Shown here: one piece after another, positions 24,598-33,177 of the stretch | How positions within the stretch are numbered: the stretch's first letter is position 1 | How the letters are laid out: each line of letters opens with the position of its first letter | Assembly: GCF_938028825.1 (NCBI RefSeq) | Contig: NZ_CALIZP010000049.1 | Coordinates: 1-61,405, forward strand | Direction: 5' to 3' | Source: an uncultured Cardiobacterium sp. | GTDB taxonomy: Bacteria > Pseudomonadota > Gammaproteobacteria > Cardiobacteriales > Cardiobacteriaceae | DNA length: 61,405 bases | Notes under the pieces: generated by a model | The model's input: only the letters and a program-made list of their open reading frames with translations | Databases searched by the model: none | Told to the model about the DNA's origin: nothing | Translations under genes and position numbers: made by a program

Positions 24598-25542
24598 CTA
24601 CGGCAGGGGCTTTTTGTTGATGAAGTCCGCGATGGCGCCCAGCGGCGCATCGGGCCCTTGCAGCGGGTCGTAGTGGTGCAGGTCGAGGACTTGGCGGAGG
24701 CCGTTGTTCATCCAGGTGATTTGCCGCTTGGCGAGCCGGCGGCTGGCGATGATGCCCTGTTCGATGGCGGTGGCGCGGTCGCTCATCCCGTCCAGGTATT
24801 GCCAGATTTGCCGGTAACCGACGCTGCGCATGGCGGGGGTGGCGGCGCCGAGGTGTGGGCGGGCTTTGAGCACGGCGACTTCGTCGATGAATCCCGCTGC
24901 AATCATGTGCTGAAAACGCGCGGCGATGCGTTCGTGCAGCACGGCGCGCGGCAGGTTGAGGGCGATGGCGAACGTCTGCCACGGCGGGGCGGCGCGGCGC
25001 TGTGCGGCGTAGTGTGCGCTGGGGGTTTTGCCGCTGCTGGCAATGAGTTCGAGGGCGCGGATGAGGCGCTGGTGGTCGTTCACCATGATGCGCGCCGCAC
25101 TCGCCGCATCGAGACGGCCCAGTTCGGCGTGCAGCGCGGCGGCACCTTCGGCGGCAAGGCGCGCTTCGATGACGGCGCGCTTGGCCGGATCGGCGGCAGG
25201 CAGGCCGTCCATGCCGGTGTAGAGGGTGTGGAAATAGAGCATGGTGCCGCCGACGAGGACGGGGATGTCGCCCGCCTGGTGGGCGGCGGCGATTTCGCGC
25301 GCGGCGTCGGCGGCGAAGCGGGCGGCGGAATAGGCGTCTTCGGGATCGAGAATATCGATAAGGGCATGCGGGTAACGCGCCAGGGTGGCGGCATCGGGTT
25401 TGGCGGTGCCGATGTCCATGCCGCGATAGATTTGCGCGGAATCGACGCTGATGAGGCGGACGGGATAGCGGTCGGCGACGGCAAAGGCAAGTTCGGTTTT
25501 GCCGGCGGCGGTCGGGCCGAGGATGCAGATGACAGGCGGCAT
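24598..25542 (-). CDS. miaA: tRNA dimethylallyltransferase
   Basis: Adds the dimethylallyl group to A37 of tRNAs that read UNN codons; 314 aa. The P-loop is LGPTAAGKTELA (about residues 7-18), followed by LISVDSAQIYRGMDIGTAKP, VGGTMLYFHTL and the tRNA-contact segment MRSVGYRQIWQYL. The ATG at 25542 starts directly before VICILGPTAAGKT as in other MiaA proteins; an obvious ribosome binding site is lacking. It converges with nnrS, with only 13 bases between the stops. Confidence 0.95.
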   Translation of the reverse strand: MPPVICILGPTAAGKTELAFAVADRYPVRLISVDSAQIYRGMDIGTAKPDAATLARYPHALIDILDPEDAYSAARFAADAAREIAAAHQAGDIPVLVGGTMLYFHTLYTGMDGLPAADPAKRAVIEARLAAEGAAALHAELGRLDAASAARIMVNDHQRLIRALELIASSGKTPSAHYAAQRRAAPPWQTFAIALNLPRAVLHERIAARFQHMIAAGFIDEVAVLKARPHLGAATPAMRSVGYRQIWQYLDGMSDRATAIEQGIIASRRLAKRQITWMNNGLRQVLDLHHYDPLQGPDAPLGAIADFINKKPLP

Positions 25543-25665
25543 GGGCGACGGGCGGTGTGGGCGGGGCGCTATGGTAGCCGCTTTCCCGCACGCCTGATAC
25601 TTCCGTCTGCCTTTGCCGCACCGCCGCCCTTCACACGGCAAAACCGCCGCTTCCTCTTGCGGCGT

Positions 25666-25816
25666 TATAGTCGTTTCAAACAGGATTGAGACAAGGCGGC
25701 GCGCCGCAGACAGTGCACCAGTCCGGCGAGGGTTTCCCATAAAAATCGCGTAGCGATTTTTATGGGTGCCCGGCGAGGCGCGCCAACACCGCATCAGTCC
25801 TATTTGAAGCGACATA
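25666..25816 (-). mobile_element. Correia-like miniature element, copy B (full length, inverted)
   Basis: 151 bp, in reverse orientation to copy A and about 80% alike by eye. Ends are TATAGTCGTTTCAAACAG and, from the right, TATGTCGCTTCAAATAG. The central hairpin (25736-25766) is a perfect inverted repeat, CCCATAAAAATCGC/GCGATTTTTATGGG. GACAAGGCGGCG followed by GCCGCAGACAGT (25690-25712) again resembles the neisserial Correia core. It sits downstream of no plus-strand gene and upstream of miaA. Confidence 0.8.
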
Positions 25817-25887
25817 GTCGCAGGGCTTTGCCGCGTTGCCTGCCTGCACGACAGCATCCGTTACCGCTTTTTTCATATGGTTTTATC

Positions 25888-25994
25888 CCTCCCCTTTCCG
25901 GCCTTCGGCTACCGTCCTGGTCTTCATGGAAAATGCCCACGTGTTTTCATAAGAACCAGGACGGTGTCGCATGGCGACGGCAAGGGGAAAGAAA
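25888..25994. repeat. Long imperfect inverted repeat
   Basis: The inner arms ACCGTCCTGGT (25911-25921) and ACCAGGACGGT (25955-25965) are perfect; they extend inward through CTTCATGGAAAA/TTTTCATAAG and outward to CCCCTTTCC (25891) and GGGGAAAG (25984). Folded RNA would form a stem of about 45 pairs with bulges. No coding or tRNA-like content. It does not match the Correia-like family. Confidence 0.55.
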
Positions 25995-26059
25995 AGATGG
26001 GAAAACCGGCAAAAGAGATTTTTGTCGTGCACGAAGGCCGTGGGCAAAGGCTGGCGGCA

Positions 26060-26092
26060 TAAAAAAACGGAATGGCAGAGCCATTCCGTTTG
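26060..26092 (-). terminator. Terminator of the His/Pro/Gln repeat gene
   Basis: On the minus strand AACGGAATGGC-TCT-GCCATTCCGTT (26066-26090) is followed by T7. Confidence 0.85.
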
Positions 26093-26120
26093 GTGGCGTC
26101 GCCGGACGCCGGTCATATGC

Positions 26121-26600
26121 TTACTTGTGTTGTTGCGGCGGTGGCGGCGGGGTTTGCTGTTGCCCGTCGTCCACTTGCCGGTTATGCGGTGGCTGCTTGC
26201 CGTCATGCTGCGGCGGCTGCTGGCCCTGTTTGCCGTCGTGCCGTGGCGGCTGCTGCCCCTGTTTGCCATCGTGCTGCGGTGCTTTGGGCGGCTGCTTGCC
26301 GTCATGCTGCGGCGGCTGCTGCCCCTGCTTGCCGCTGTGTTGCGGCGCTTTGGGCGGCTGCTTGCCGTCATGCTGTGGCGGCTGCTGCCCCTGCTTGCCG
26401 CTGTGTTGCGGCGGCTGCTTGTCGCCATGATGGTGTTTGTCCGTCCGATTTTTCTGCCCGTCGGCCTGAGGCGGTGCCGTCCGGTCATGCGGGGCACCCG
26501 CGACGGGTGGTTTGACGGTTTCTTCCTGCGGATGCGGCGGGTTTTGCGCTCCGGCAGCAAGGGCCATCAGGATGGTGAGGGAAGCGAGGCTTTTTTTCAT
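26121..26600 (-). CDS. Secreted His/Pro/Gln-rich repeat protein
   Basis: 159 aa. A short signal peptide (MKKSLASLTILMALAAGAQN) is followed by a low-complexity body built from a motif PPQHDGKQ or PPQHSGKQGQ, repeated about nine times, with a HHH cluster near residue 57 and a poly-Pro/Gln tail. There is no Cys and no recognised domain. The abundant spaced His suggests metal or polyanion binding, but this is inference. The DNA repeats (about 26205-26415) make copy number unstable. Monocistronic with its own terminator. Confidence 0.75.
   Translation of the reverse strand: MKKSLASLTILMALAAGAQNPPHPQEETVKPPVAGAPHDRTAPPQADGQKNRTDKHHHGDKQPPQHSGKQGQQPPQHDGKQPPKAPQHSGKQGQQPPQHDGKQPPKAPQHDGKQGQQPPRHDGKQGQQPPQHDGKQPPHNRQVDDGQQQTPPPPPQQHK
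26205..26415 (-). repeat. Coding tandem repeats of the PQH-GKQ protein
   Basis: Units such as CTGCGGCGGCTGCTGCCCCT and GGGCGGCTGCTTGCCGTCAT alternate through this stretch with little divergence, so unequal crossing-over or slippage can change copy number without breaking the frame when whole units are lost. Confidence 0.65.
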
Positions 26601-26746
26601 GTGTTGCTCCTGTTTGAGTGAGTACGCCTTGCCGCTGGCGCGGTTAAGGCGGGGCGCATTGTAGGCGCGCTTCCGGCGGCTGTCCGTGATGGTTTTTTAA
26701 CGACCTGACAAGGTTTGCCGCCACAACATCCCTTATCTGCGCGAGC

Positions 26747-26770
26747 AAAAAGCCCCTCCGGGGAGGGGCA
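26747..26770 (-). terminator. Terminator of tfpZ
   Basis: On the minus strand GCCCCTCC-CCGGAGGGGC is followed by T5; about 50 bases after the tfpZ stop. Confidence 0.75.
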
Positions 26771-26819
26771 GGAACGCGGCAGGCTCAATCATCGTCGCAA
26801 GGCGGTTGGCGGCAACGCG

Positions 26820-27542
26820 TCACCACGGGCGCAAATCCACGGTGGCGAGGATTTGCTGCTCTTTGTTTGAAACCAGCACCGTCATGTCCCATTCGCCGCC
26901 CATCATCGGCAGGAAGCCGTCAGCCTGCGGGTATTGACGCAAGATGTCATCCACCGCTGCCTGCGGATTGTGCTTGCCCAAATCGGCAAGCGGTTGAATC
27001 TCTTTGGCAAAATCCTGCCAGTGCCCCGCTATCGGCTGATACAGCTCGGCCCGTTGCACGGGCGATTTGCCCTGTTCCAGTTCAAGCATCAGCCAGTCCG
27101 ACTGCTCGTGTTTGTCCTTGGCGGGGCGCACCATGCCCCATTGCGGCGCAAACCAGGAAGCGCGGTCAAAGGGCGGCTTGGCATTGCGGTAATCCACATC
27201 GATGGCCTTGACGATTTCCACGCGGTAAACATTGATAATCTGCCAGGCGGGGCGGCCCTCGGCGATGTGCCAGATGCCGTACAGCAACGCCGCTATCTGC
27301 ATGACAATAACGACGACGAAATCGAACCACAGCCCTTTCTTGCCCTGCTTGGCAAGGAAGAGGGTCAAGAGCGGCCCCATGATGACGTCGATGGACAGCA
27401 GCAGCAGAAAGATATGCGACACGCCTACCGCTTTGGCGAGTACCCCGGGATACCAGCCCCAATAGACGGTCGCCGCCGTGAGGCAGCCGATGACGACAGA
27501 GCAAGACAAATGGCTTAAAAAACAGCGGATTCTGAAAGACAT
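26820..27542 (-). CDS. tfpZ: Type IV pilin accessory protein, TfpX/TfpZ family
   Basis: 240 aa. The first half has four membrane segments in a compact block (VIGCLTAATVYWGWYPGVL, HIFLLLLSIDVIMGPLLTLFLA, FDFVVVIVMQIAALLYGIWHI), then an exported domain with VYRVEIVKAIDVDYRNA. This is the TfpZ/TfpX pattern known from pilin loci of Pseudomonas, Acinetobacter and Moraxella, where it modulates pilin assembly. It is the last gene of the locus that starts with pilA. A terminator separates it from the gene before, so expression may be reduced or separately driven. Confidence 0.88.
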   Translation of the reverse strand: MSFRIRCFLSHLSCSVVIGCLTAATVYWGWYPGVLAKAVGVSHIFLLLLSIDVIMGPLLTLFLAKQGKKGLWFDFVVVIVMQIAALLYGIWHIAEGRPAWQIINVYRVEIVKAIDVDYRNAKPPFDRASWFAPQWGMVRPAKDKHEQSDWLMLELEQGKSPVQRAELYQPIAGHWQDFAKEIQPLADLGKHNPQAAVDDILRQYPQADGFLPMMGGEWDMTVLVSNKEQQILATVDLRPW

Positions 27543-27562
27543 GGATTCTCCTTGAACGTGAT

Positions 27563-27597
27563 GAAGAAAACGGGGCTGACCGTAACGACAGCCCCGT
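27563..27597 (-). terminator. Stem-loop terminator between the fusion gene and tfpZ
   Basis: On the minus strand CGGGGCTG and CAGCCCCG form a stem with a 10-base loop followed by TTTTCTT, in the 62-base gap between the two genes. Confidence 0.75.
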
Positions 27598-27604
27598 GCA
27601 TGGG

Positions 27605-30600
27605 CTACTTCCCGCTCTCAGGGATGCTTTCACCCTGCTTTTGCAGCTGCTCCTGTTTGAGTTTGGTCAGCATATCGATATTGGTCGCCAATGAATCATA
27701 AGTGATGGCATTGCCTTTGGGTGTCGCATATTCCAGGTACAGATTATTGTCGGTAGAGACAAGGAATTGCGGCACACGTAATTTCTGCGCCAGATAATCC
27801 ATGTCCGCCGGTTCCAGCAACAGGCTGTCATGCAAGGCTTTCTCCTCTTCATTCAAAGCGGCGATGCTGTCTGCCGCCCGCCCGTCCAGATGATACAACT
27901 GCGTGGCCTTTTCCGAATCGCTGGCGACCAGTATCCCCTGTCCGCCGGAAACATAGAGCCACACATAGCGGAATTCCTGGTGTAGGGTATTGAGGATATA
28001 GAGCAAATCGATGGCCCGCATATGATGCATTTGCACCCATTGCTGCAACACGCCGTCTTCTTTCAGGCGGGATTTTGCCAACTGATAAAACTCGCGGTTA
28101 TAGAGGTTGGCGGCACCGGCAAACCAGATGCTGGTGAGTTCCATGCTGATAAGGTCATAACGCTTGTTTTGCGTCAGCAGATAATTGCGGCCGTCGGTGT
28201 AATACATCTGTACATTATCCTGCTGCGAGACCCGCCCGTTGATGTCGGCGAAGTGCTTGTCCGCAAGGGCGACAATATCCGGCGTCAGCTCGGCAATATC
28301 CAGGGCGAACCCTTGTTCATGCAGAGTATAGGCAGAATTGCCCGTGCCATAGCCGATGACCAGGGCATCCGCCCGCTGCGGCTGGTGCAGGAGCGGAATC
28401 CGGGCAAAGGCTTTTTGTGCCGTAATCTCGCCGGCATTGTTGCCCTGGAACTTGCCGTTGGTCAGCAGGGTCAGCACGGTATGCCCGCTGCCGTTTCCTT
28501 CCGCCTGCTGCTGCCGGTTGACCGTGGTCAGCCCGCCCTGGATACTCTCGCGGGCATCTATTACCTCGCCGCGCGCCCCGGCCGTGAAATACACATTGGC
28601 GCCGGAGGACAACTGCTGCATGTCCCATTGCGCCGGATACACCCACAAGGCCAGCAGAACGACGGCAGCCGTTGCCACTGCCGTTGCCGACTGTGCCGGG
28701 CTGTTGTAACGGAAGGCTTGCGGCCAGAGGGCGCGGGCGGTGTACGCCATATAGCAGGCAAGCAGCAGGCTGATCACGGCAAGCAGCAGCAACAGGCGGT
28801 TTGAGCCGAGCCAGTTCAGCAGCACAAAACCGGCGAGCAGGACACCGACGATATTGCCCAGCGTATTGCACAGCGCGGCAATCCCCAACCCCGCCGCATC
28901 ACCGCGATTTTTCAGCCAGGCGGAAGCGAGCGCCATCGCCGCCGGATAGCCGAGACCAATAAAGAAGGCCGACGGCATCATGATAATGGCGCAGACGGCG
29001 GCGCGGATGAGCTCGCGTGCGGCAAAGCCGAAGTGATGATAATGCTCCATCGGCTCGAAGCTGGCGAAATAGCCCACCAGGCCATTCCATTGATTGGCAG
29101 CAAGGATAATGGTGAAGAAAATGCCCAACTGCGCAGCGGCGGCGATGACGGGAGCGGTAAGAAGCTGCCGTAATTTGTCATAAGCGGCGCTGCCCAACCC
29201 CAGCCCCAGCAGGAAAGTCGCCAGCATCAGGCCGAAAGCATAGGCACTGTTGCCCGCGACAATCGCCAGCAGGTGCATATTGACGATTTCCAGCGCGAGC
29301 GTTACCACACCGCCGATACTCACCAGCAGCAGCGCGGCGATACCGAGGCGGCGCTGCTGCCAGGCAGATTGCGGCGGCAGGACGACATGCCCTGTCACCA
29401 TCGCATCCGGCATGGCACCGCTTGCCGGAGCGGGCAGGGTTTTCAGGCGGTCGATGGCATAAAGCGCAATCATCAGGCTGACGAGCGCCGCGAGGCGGGT
29501 GGCGCTTGCAAGCCCCAGCGTGGGCAGGACGGCATAAGCCCCCGCCAGCGCACCGAAGGCGGCGCCGATGATATTGGCGGTATAGAGACGGGCGATGAGG
29601 TTGCCGCGTCCGGGCAGATAGCCGCGCAGGAATTTGAACACGATGGGCAGGGTCGTCCCCATCAGGATGGTCGGGATGCCGAGAACAATCACGCCAAGCA
29701 ATACCCGCCACAGGGTCAGGACGGGAGCATCCGGGCGGACATCGGCAGCGAGCACGGCATAAATATGGGCAATCAGTTTGAACAGGGCGGGCGTTGCCAG
29801 AGCATAGATACCGATTGCCCCTTCGGCGACGGCATACCATTTGAGCGGGCTGCGCACCCGGTCGGCAAGAATGCCGCCCAGCCAGGCGCCAAGCGCCATA
29901 CCGCCCATATAGGTCGCCATCACCGTATATGCCGCCAGCGAGGTGCCGCCGAAGATGACGCCCAGATGCTTGGCAAAGACCACTTCATAGAGCAGCCCGG
30001 CAAAACCGGAACAGACGAAAAGACCACTGACCCAGCGCAGCGGCACGCCCGCCGCTGTTTCCGCCACGACCGCTGCCGCATGCGGCACGTTGTCCCCGAC
30101 GGTCTGCGGCGGCGGCAGGTACCAGACAGTGCGCAGAAAGGCGGTAAAGCCCCACACTGCAACCAGCACACTGAGCGCGGAGAAAAGCTGCACGAACAGG
30201 GGATTTTCTATCAGGAACACGCGGGTGGCGGCAAAATGCAGCAACAATTCCCACATCACGAAACAGGCGGTGTTCGCCCACCAGATGCGGCGCTTGTAAA
30301 AATGCCAGCCGGGCGGATTCATCAGTGCCGTGCCGAGGGCGATGCAATAAGGGGCAGCAACAATCAGGTCAATCAGATAATGCTCGCCGATAGCCATGGT
30401 CGCGATAAAAGTAATCGCGGCAAACAGGGCGGTGGCATAAAAATAAATCTTGCGCGTCAGGGCGGCGGCAATCAGTACCATCAGCATCGCACCGGTGAAG
30501 TGCATCGAGGGCATGCCGTTGCGGAAAGACGGCGGGACAAAATCTGTCCCATAACCCAGCGGGGCAAGCCATGCCATATCGTAGGGGAAGCGGCCGGCAA

Positions 30601-31387
30601 AGGCAGGTGGCCCCGCCACCGGATTGAAGGCATACAACACGGAGGCCAGCAGGAACGGCACCAGCATGAGGCGCAGGGCATGAAGTTGCGCCATGCGTCC
30701 TTCCCGCAGCGTTGGTGCAAGCAGGAACAGCAAGACGATACTGAGCAAGTTGTACACTGTCATCACGACCGTTTTAACAAATGGCGACCAGTGGAGATCA
30801 AACCCGGCAAAGAGCATACCGGCAAAGCCGTGATAGGCGAGGTCAATGCGATACAAATCAAGATCCATGGTCTGCGGGAAGAGGACGGCAAAAAGCCTCA
30901 GCACCGTGTTTGTTGCGGAACCCAGGGCACAGGAAAGCATCGTTAAGAAGAAAAATTCTTTGATATACAGCTTCTCCGCTCTCGTCAGGCGTAAGCCTTT
31001 CCTGTCAAGCACTCCCCGCAGCGCCAGATAGCCCCACAGCAACACCGCCGCTGCCCCGATCGCCCACAGGATGACGGCCAGCATGATTGCTGCACTGCCC
31101 TCCTCATATGGCTGAATGACATTCATCAGCAGAAACGAGCCCACGCCGATAGCCATGAGTATCAGCATAGTACGATCTGATAGCGGCAAACGTTTTCCCC
31201 CCCACAAAATCAGGGCAGAGATGCCAAAATAAACACCGATGGGATTGAAGAAATAGAACATTTCGCTGGGAAAGAGGAGTTCGGCCCAGCTGATATCGGG
31301 AGTTTGCGGGAAAAAGAGGCGATTAGCCAGTTCAAGAAGAAAAGCGAGTGTCAGCCAAAAAAGTCCCCAACGAGGTAAATGCGGCAT
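27605..31387 (-). CDS. PAP2-like / MFS / spermidine-synthase-like membrane fusion protein
   Basis: 1260 aa, one of the longest genes here. Residues 1-440 have about ten membrane segments and a PAP2_3 (inositolphosphotransferase-like) active site: NGMPSMHFTGA (about 294) and GEHYLIDLI (about 334). From about 462 (CSGFAGLLYEVVFAKHLG) it reads as the MFS-type membrane part of fused MFS/spermidine synthases. From about 1010 (VIGYGTGNSAYTL) it has a SAM-binding, spermidine-synthase-like domain, with YYTDGRNYL and YDLISMELTSIW. It lies in the pilin locus. A role in pilin lipid or glycan modification is possible but not shown. AGGA precedes the ATG. Confidence 0.8.
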   Translation of the reverse strand: MPHLPRWGLFWLTLAFLLELANRLFFPQTPDISWAELLFPSEMFYFFNPIGVYFGISALILWGGKRLPLSDRTMLILMAIGVGSFLLMNVIQPYEEGSAAIMLAVILWAIGAAAVLLWGYLALRGVLDRKGLRLTRAEKLYIKEFFFLTMLSCALGSATNTVLRLFAVLFPQTMDLDLYRIDLAYHGFAGMLFAGFDLHWSPFVKTVVMTVYNLLSIVLLFLLAPTLREGRMAQLHALRLMLVPFLLASVLYAFNPVAGPPAFAGRFPYDMAWLAPLGYGTDFVPPSFRNGMPSMHFTGAMLMVLIAAALTRKIYFYATALFAAITFIATMAIGEHYLIDLIVAAPYCIALGTALMNPPGWHFYKRRIWWANTACFVMWELLLHFAATRVFLIENPLFVQLFSALSVLVAVWGFTAFLRTVWYLPPPQTVGDNVPHAAAVVAETAAGVPLRWVSGLFVCSGFAGLLYEVVFAKHLGVIFGGTSLAAYTVMATYMGGMALGAWLGGILADRVRSPLKWYAVAEGAIGIYALATPALFKLIAHIYAVLAADVRPDAPVLTLWRVLLGVIVLGIPTILMGTTLPIVFKFLRGYLPGRGNLIARLYTANIIGAAFGALAGAYAVLPTLGLASATRLAALVSLMIALYAIDRLKTLPAPASGAMPDAMVTGHVVLPPQSAWQQRRLGIAALLLVSIGGVVTLALEIVNMHLLAIVAGNSAYAFGLMLATFLLGLGLGSAAYDKLRQLLTAPVIAAAAQLGIFFTIILAANQWNGLVGYFASFEPMEHYHHFGFAARELIRAAVCAIIMMPSAFFIGLGYPAAMALASAWLKNRGDAAGLGIAALCNTLGNIVGVLLAGFVLLNWLGSNRLLLLLAVISLLLACYMAYTARALWPQAFRYNSPAQSATAVATAAVVLLALWVYPAQWDMQQLSSGANVYFTAGARGEVIDARESIQGGLTTVNRQQQAEGNGSGHTVLTLLTNGKFQGNNAGEITAQKAFARIPLLHQPQRADALVIGYGTGNSAYTLHEQGFALDIAELTPDIVALADKHFADINGRVSQQDNVQMYYTDGRNYLLTQNKRYDLISMELTSIWFAGAANLYNREFYQLAKSRLKEDGVLQQWVQMHHMRAIDLLYILNTLHQEFRYVWLYVSGGQGILVASDSEKATQLYHLDGRAADSIAALNEEEKALHDSLLLEPADMDYLAQKLRVPQFLVSTDNNLYLEYATPKGNAITYDSLATNIDMLTKLKQEQLQKQGESIPESGK

Positions 31388-31688
31388 AAAAAATCCTGTT
31401 TGTTTGATGTATTTCCTGCTTGTTTATGCAGGTGGCGCAAAAGATGTCCGGATATGGAACTTGTAAACACAACAAGGTGGGCCGGAACCCACCTGATGTT
31501 GAAAAATGATATTTGTCTGCCTTGCCCAGGCGGGATGTGATGGCGAAAGACGCTCAACAGTCGCGGTTTCATGGTTGGGAAAGTGACGGGAAGTCAATGC
31601 GGCGGTGCCGCAGAAGCAACCGTAAATCTCTTTCGCCTTTATCCTTGCCCTGGTCAATCAAGACATCATCCCCTCCGGGATGCAAAGA
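31388..31688. other. Intergenic region between second pilin and fusion gene
   Basis: About 300 bases without a gene. On the minus strand it contains CATCCC-GGA-GGGGATG near 31663-31681, a weak stem without a T tract just after the pilin stop, and then the leader of the fusion gene. No promoter was recognised with confidence. Confidence 0.4.
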
Positions 31689-32123
31689 TTAGCGGCATAC
31701 GGAAGGCAGATAGCGGGCGGACATATCAGGGGAAGAACATTTCCACACGACGGAGCCGCCGGTCTCGGTGGGCGTCAATACAACCTGCTTGCTGTTGATT
31801 GGCCTGGCGATGGCATTGCTGCGCATGGTGGCGGTAATGACGCCGTTCGATACCTCTACTTGCTTGACGTACTTGCCGTTGATTTTCAGCGCGTCCATAT
31901 CAATACCGGCCTGGCCGTTATCGACCGGCCAAACGCCGCGGTCACTGCGAAACTCGGAGACGGTTACCTTGATGCCGCCGAGTAACTGCACCGCTTCGCC
32001 TACCTGGGCACGCGCGACATAGTCCTGATAGGAGGGAATGGCGATGGCCGCCAGGATGCCGATGATGGCGATGACAATCATTAGCTCAAGCAGGGTAAAA
32101 CCCTGCTGTATGGATTTCTTCAT
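31689..32123 (-). CDS. Second type IV pilin-like protein
   Basis: 144 aa. Type III signal peptide MKKSIQQG, cleaved before F9, with the +5 Glu (E13) and the hydrophobic helix LMIVIAIIGILAAIAIPSYQ. The C-terminal disulfide loop is C129 to C143 (WKCSSPDMSARYLPSVC). It is shorter than PilA, lacks its Thr/Pro tail and differs through the middle, so it is a minor or alternative pilin rather than a recent copy. The ATG at 32123 is fixed by the signal sequence. It lies 115 bases after PilA, beyond a terminator hairpin. Confidence 0.9.
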   Translation of the reverse strand: MKKSIQQGFTLLELMIVIAIIGILAAIAIPSYQDYVARAQVGEAVQLLGGIKVTVSEFRSDRGVWPVDNGQAGIDMDALKINGKYVKQVEVSNGVITATMRSNAIARPINSKQVVLTPTETGGSVVWKCSSPDMSARYLPSVCR

Positions 32124-32149
32124 AATGAATTTCCTGAAATTAAAACTCG

Positions 32150-32183
32150 GGTAAAAAAGAAGCCACACATTGTGTGGCTTCCC
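32150..32183 (-). terminator. Terminator between pilA and the second pilin gene
   Basis: On the minus strand GAAGCCACACA and TGTGTGGCTTC pair (32159-32181), followed by CTTTTTT. Readthrough at such a site is a common way to give pilA far higher expression than downstream genes. Confidence 0.8.
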
Positions 32184-32238
32184 TGTTTGCAGCTTATACC
32201 AAATATTGATTGGTACACTTTGCCGCTTCGTCCTCGCC

Positions 32239-32715
32239 TTACGGGGTCGGGGTCGGAGTAGTAGTGGTGTTACGGCAAGCGGCCGGCAGATACTTAGCGG
32301 AAGCAGTAGATGAGCACGTCCAGTCGAAGGAACCTTTTTCATCAGTACCACCGGCTTGAGTGACAGTACCACTCAGGGTCAGCGTTTTGCTTTGGATACC
32401 TTTGGAAACACCGGTAGCTTTCAGGGTAGCGACAATCGTGTTACTGCTTACTTTAACGTTATCAACGTATTTACCGTTGATTTGTGATGCGGGAGCGATA
32501 CCGGCAGCACTGTTGTCAGCAGGCCATACACCGTAGTTGGCATAAGATTCAGCAACAGCACCTTTTTGACCACCAGCGAGGTTGAATGCTTCAGACATTT
32601 GCGAACGGGCAACATAGTCTTGGTAAGCCGGCAGAGCGATAGCAGCCAAAATACCGATAATGGCGATGACGATCATCAGTTCGATAAGGGTGAAGCCTTT
32701 TTGCATTTTTTTCAT
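32239..32715 (-). CDS. pilA: Major type IV pilin PilA
   Basis: 158 aa. Type III signal peptide MKKMQKG cleaved before F8, +5 Glu at E12, helix LIELMIVIAIIGILAAIALP and an alpha-beta globular part. The C-terminal disulfide loop is C134 to C147 (WTCSSTASAKYLPAAC). Unusually, it continues after the loop with RNTTTTPTPTP, a Thr/Pro tail like an O-glycosylation site. First gene of the locus, with a sigma-54-type promoter and two small hairpins in the leader. A GGAG ribosome binding site lies eight bases before the ATG. Confidence 0.94.
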   Translation of the reverse strand: MKKMQKGFTLIELMIVIAIIGILAAIALPAYQDYVARSQMSEAFNLAGGQKGAVAESYANYGVWPADNSAAGIAPASQINGKYVDNVKVSSNTIVATLKATGVSKGIQSKTLTLSGTVTQAGGTDEKGSFDWTCSSTASAKYLPAACRNTTTTPTPTP

Positions 32716-32747
32716 GGGTTACTCCATTTAGATTTCAGGTTTGAATT

Positions 32748-32782
32748 ACAGCGTTTGCTGCGGGTTGTAACAGCGTTTGCTG
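32748..32782 (-). repeat. Twin palindromes in the pilA leader
   Basis: ACAGCGTTTGCTG occurs at 32748-32760 and again at 32770-32782. Each is a small palindrome (CAGC-GTTT-GCTG), so the pilA mRNA leader would begin with two short hairpins 22 bases apart. Confidence 0.6.
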
Positions 32783-32794
32783 TTGGGAACATAT

Positions 32795-32811
32795 ATGCTC
32801 GCAGCGTGCCA
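32795..32811 (-). promoter_or_regulatory. Sigma-54 promoter for pilA
   Basis: On the minus strand TGGCACGCTGCGAGCAT fits the sigma-54 pattern TGGCAC-N5-TTGC with the invariant GG-N10-GC. pilA transcription by RpoN with PilR is established in several gammaproteobacteria. Transcription would start about 70 bases before the ATG. Confidence 0.65.
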
Positions 32812-33177
32812 TGTTTGTTTTCCTGTTGTACATCAAACAATTACCAACAAAACGTGCGTCCATGATGCCGGAATGGCCGCCCCGCCCGCTCCCGCGCCGG
32901 CAACACACCGACGAACGAAGCGACAAATTTTTGCCGCCTGCTGACGCGTTCTTTCCTTCCGGCAACGATTCATGCCATTTTTGCCTTTATTTATGAGCAA
33001 AGTGTCGTGCTTGGGCATCGCCACGCTGGCGGCATAACGTTTGGCTGCCGCCGCCCAGGCCGCGTCGCATGCCGCGCTGCCGACAGCAAGGCGCAACGTA
33101 CCGTAGAGGCGTTGCCTGCAACGTCTCTTTCATGTCGGCAAGATTGGCGAAAAACGGTAACAGTGAACGCGGAGTGT
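32812..33177. other. Intergenic region between pilA promoter and ispB
   Basis: About 360 bases. The first 150 would hold upstream activator (PilR-type) sites for the sigma-54 promoter, but no repeated site was recognised. The rest lies after the ispB stop; no terminator with a T tract was seen. Confidence 0.4.
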
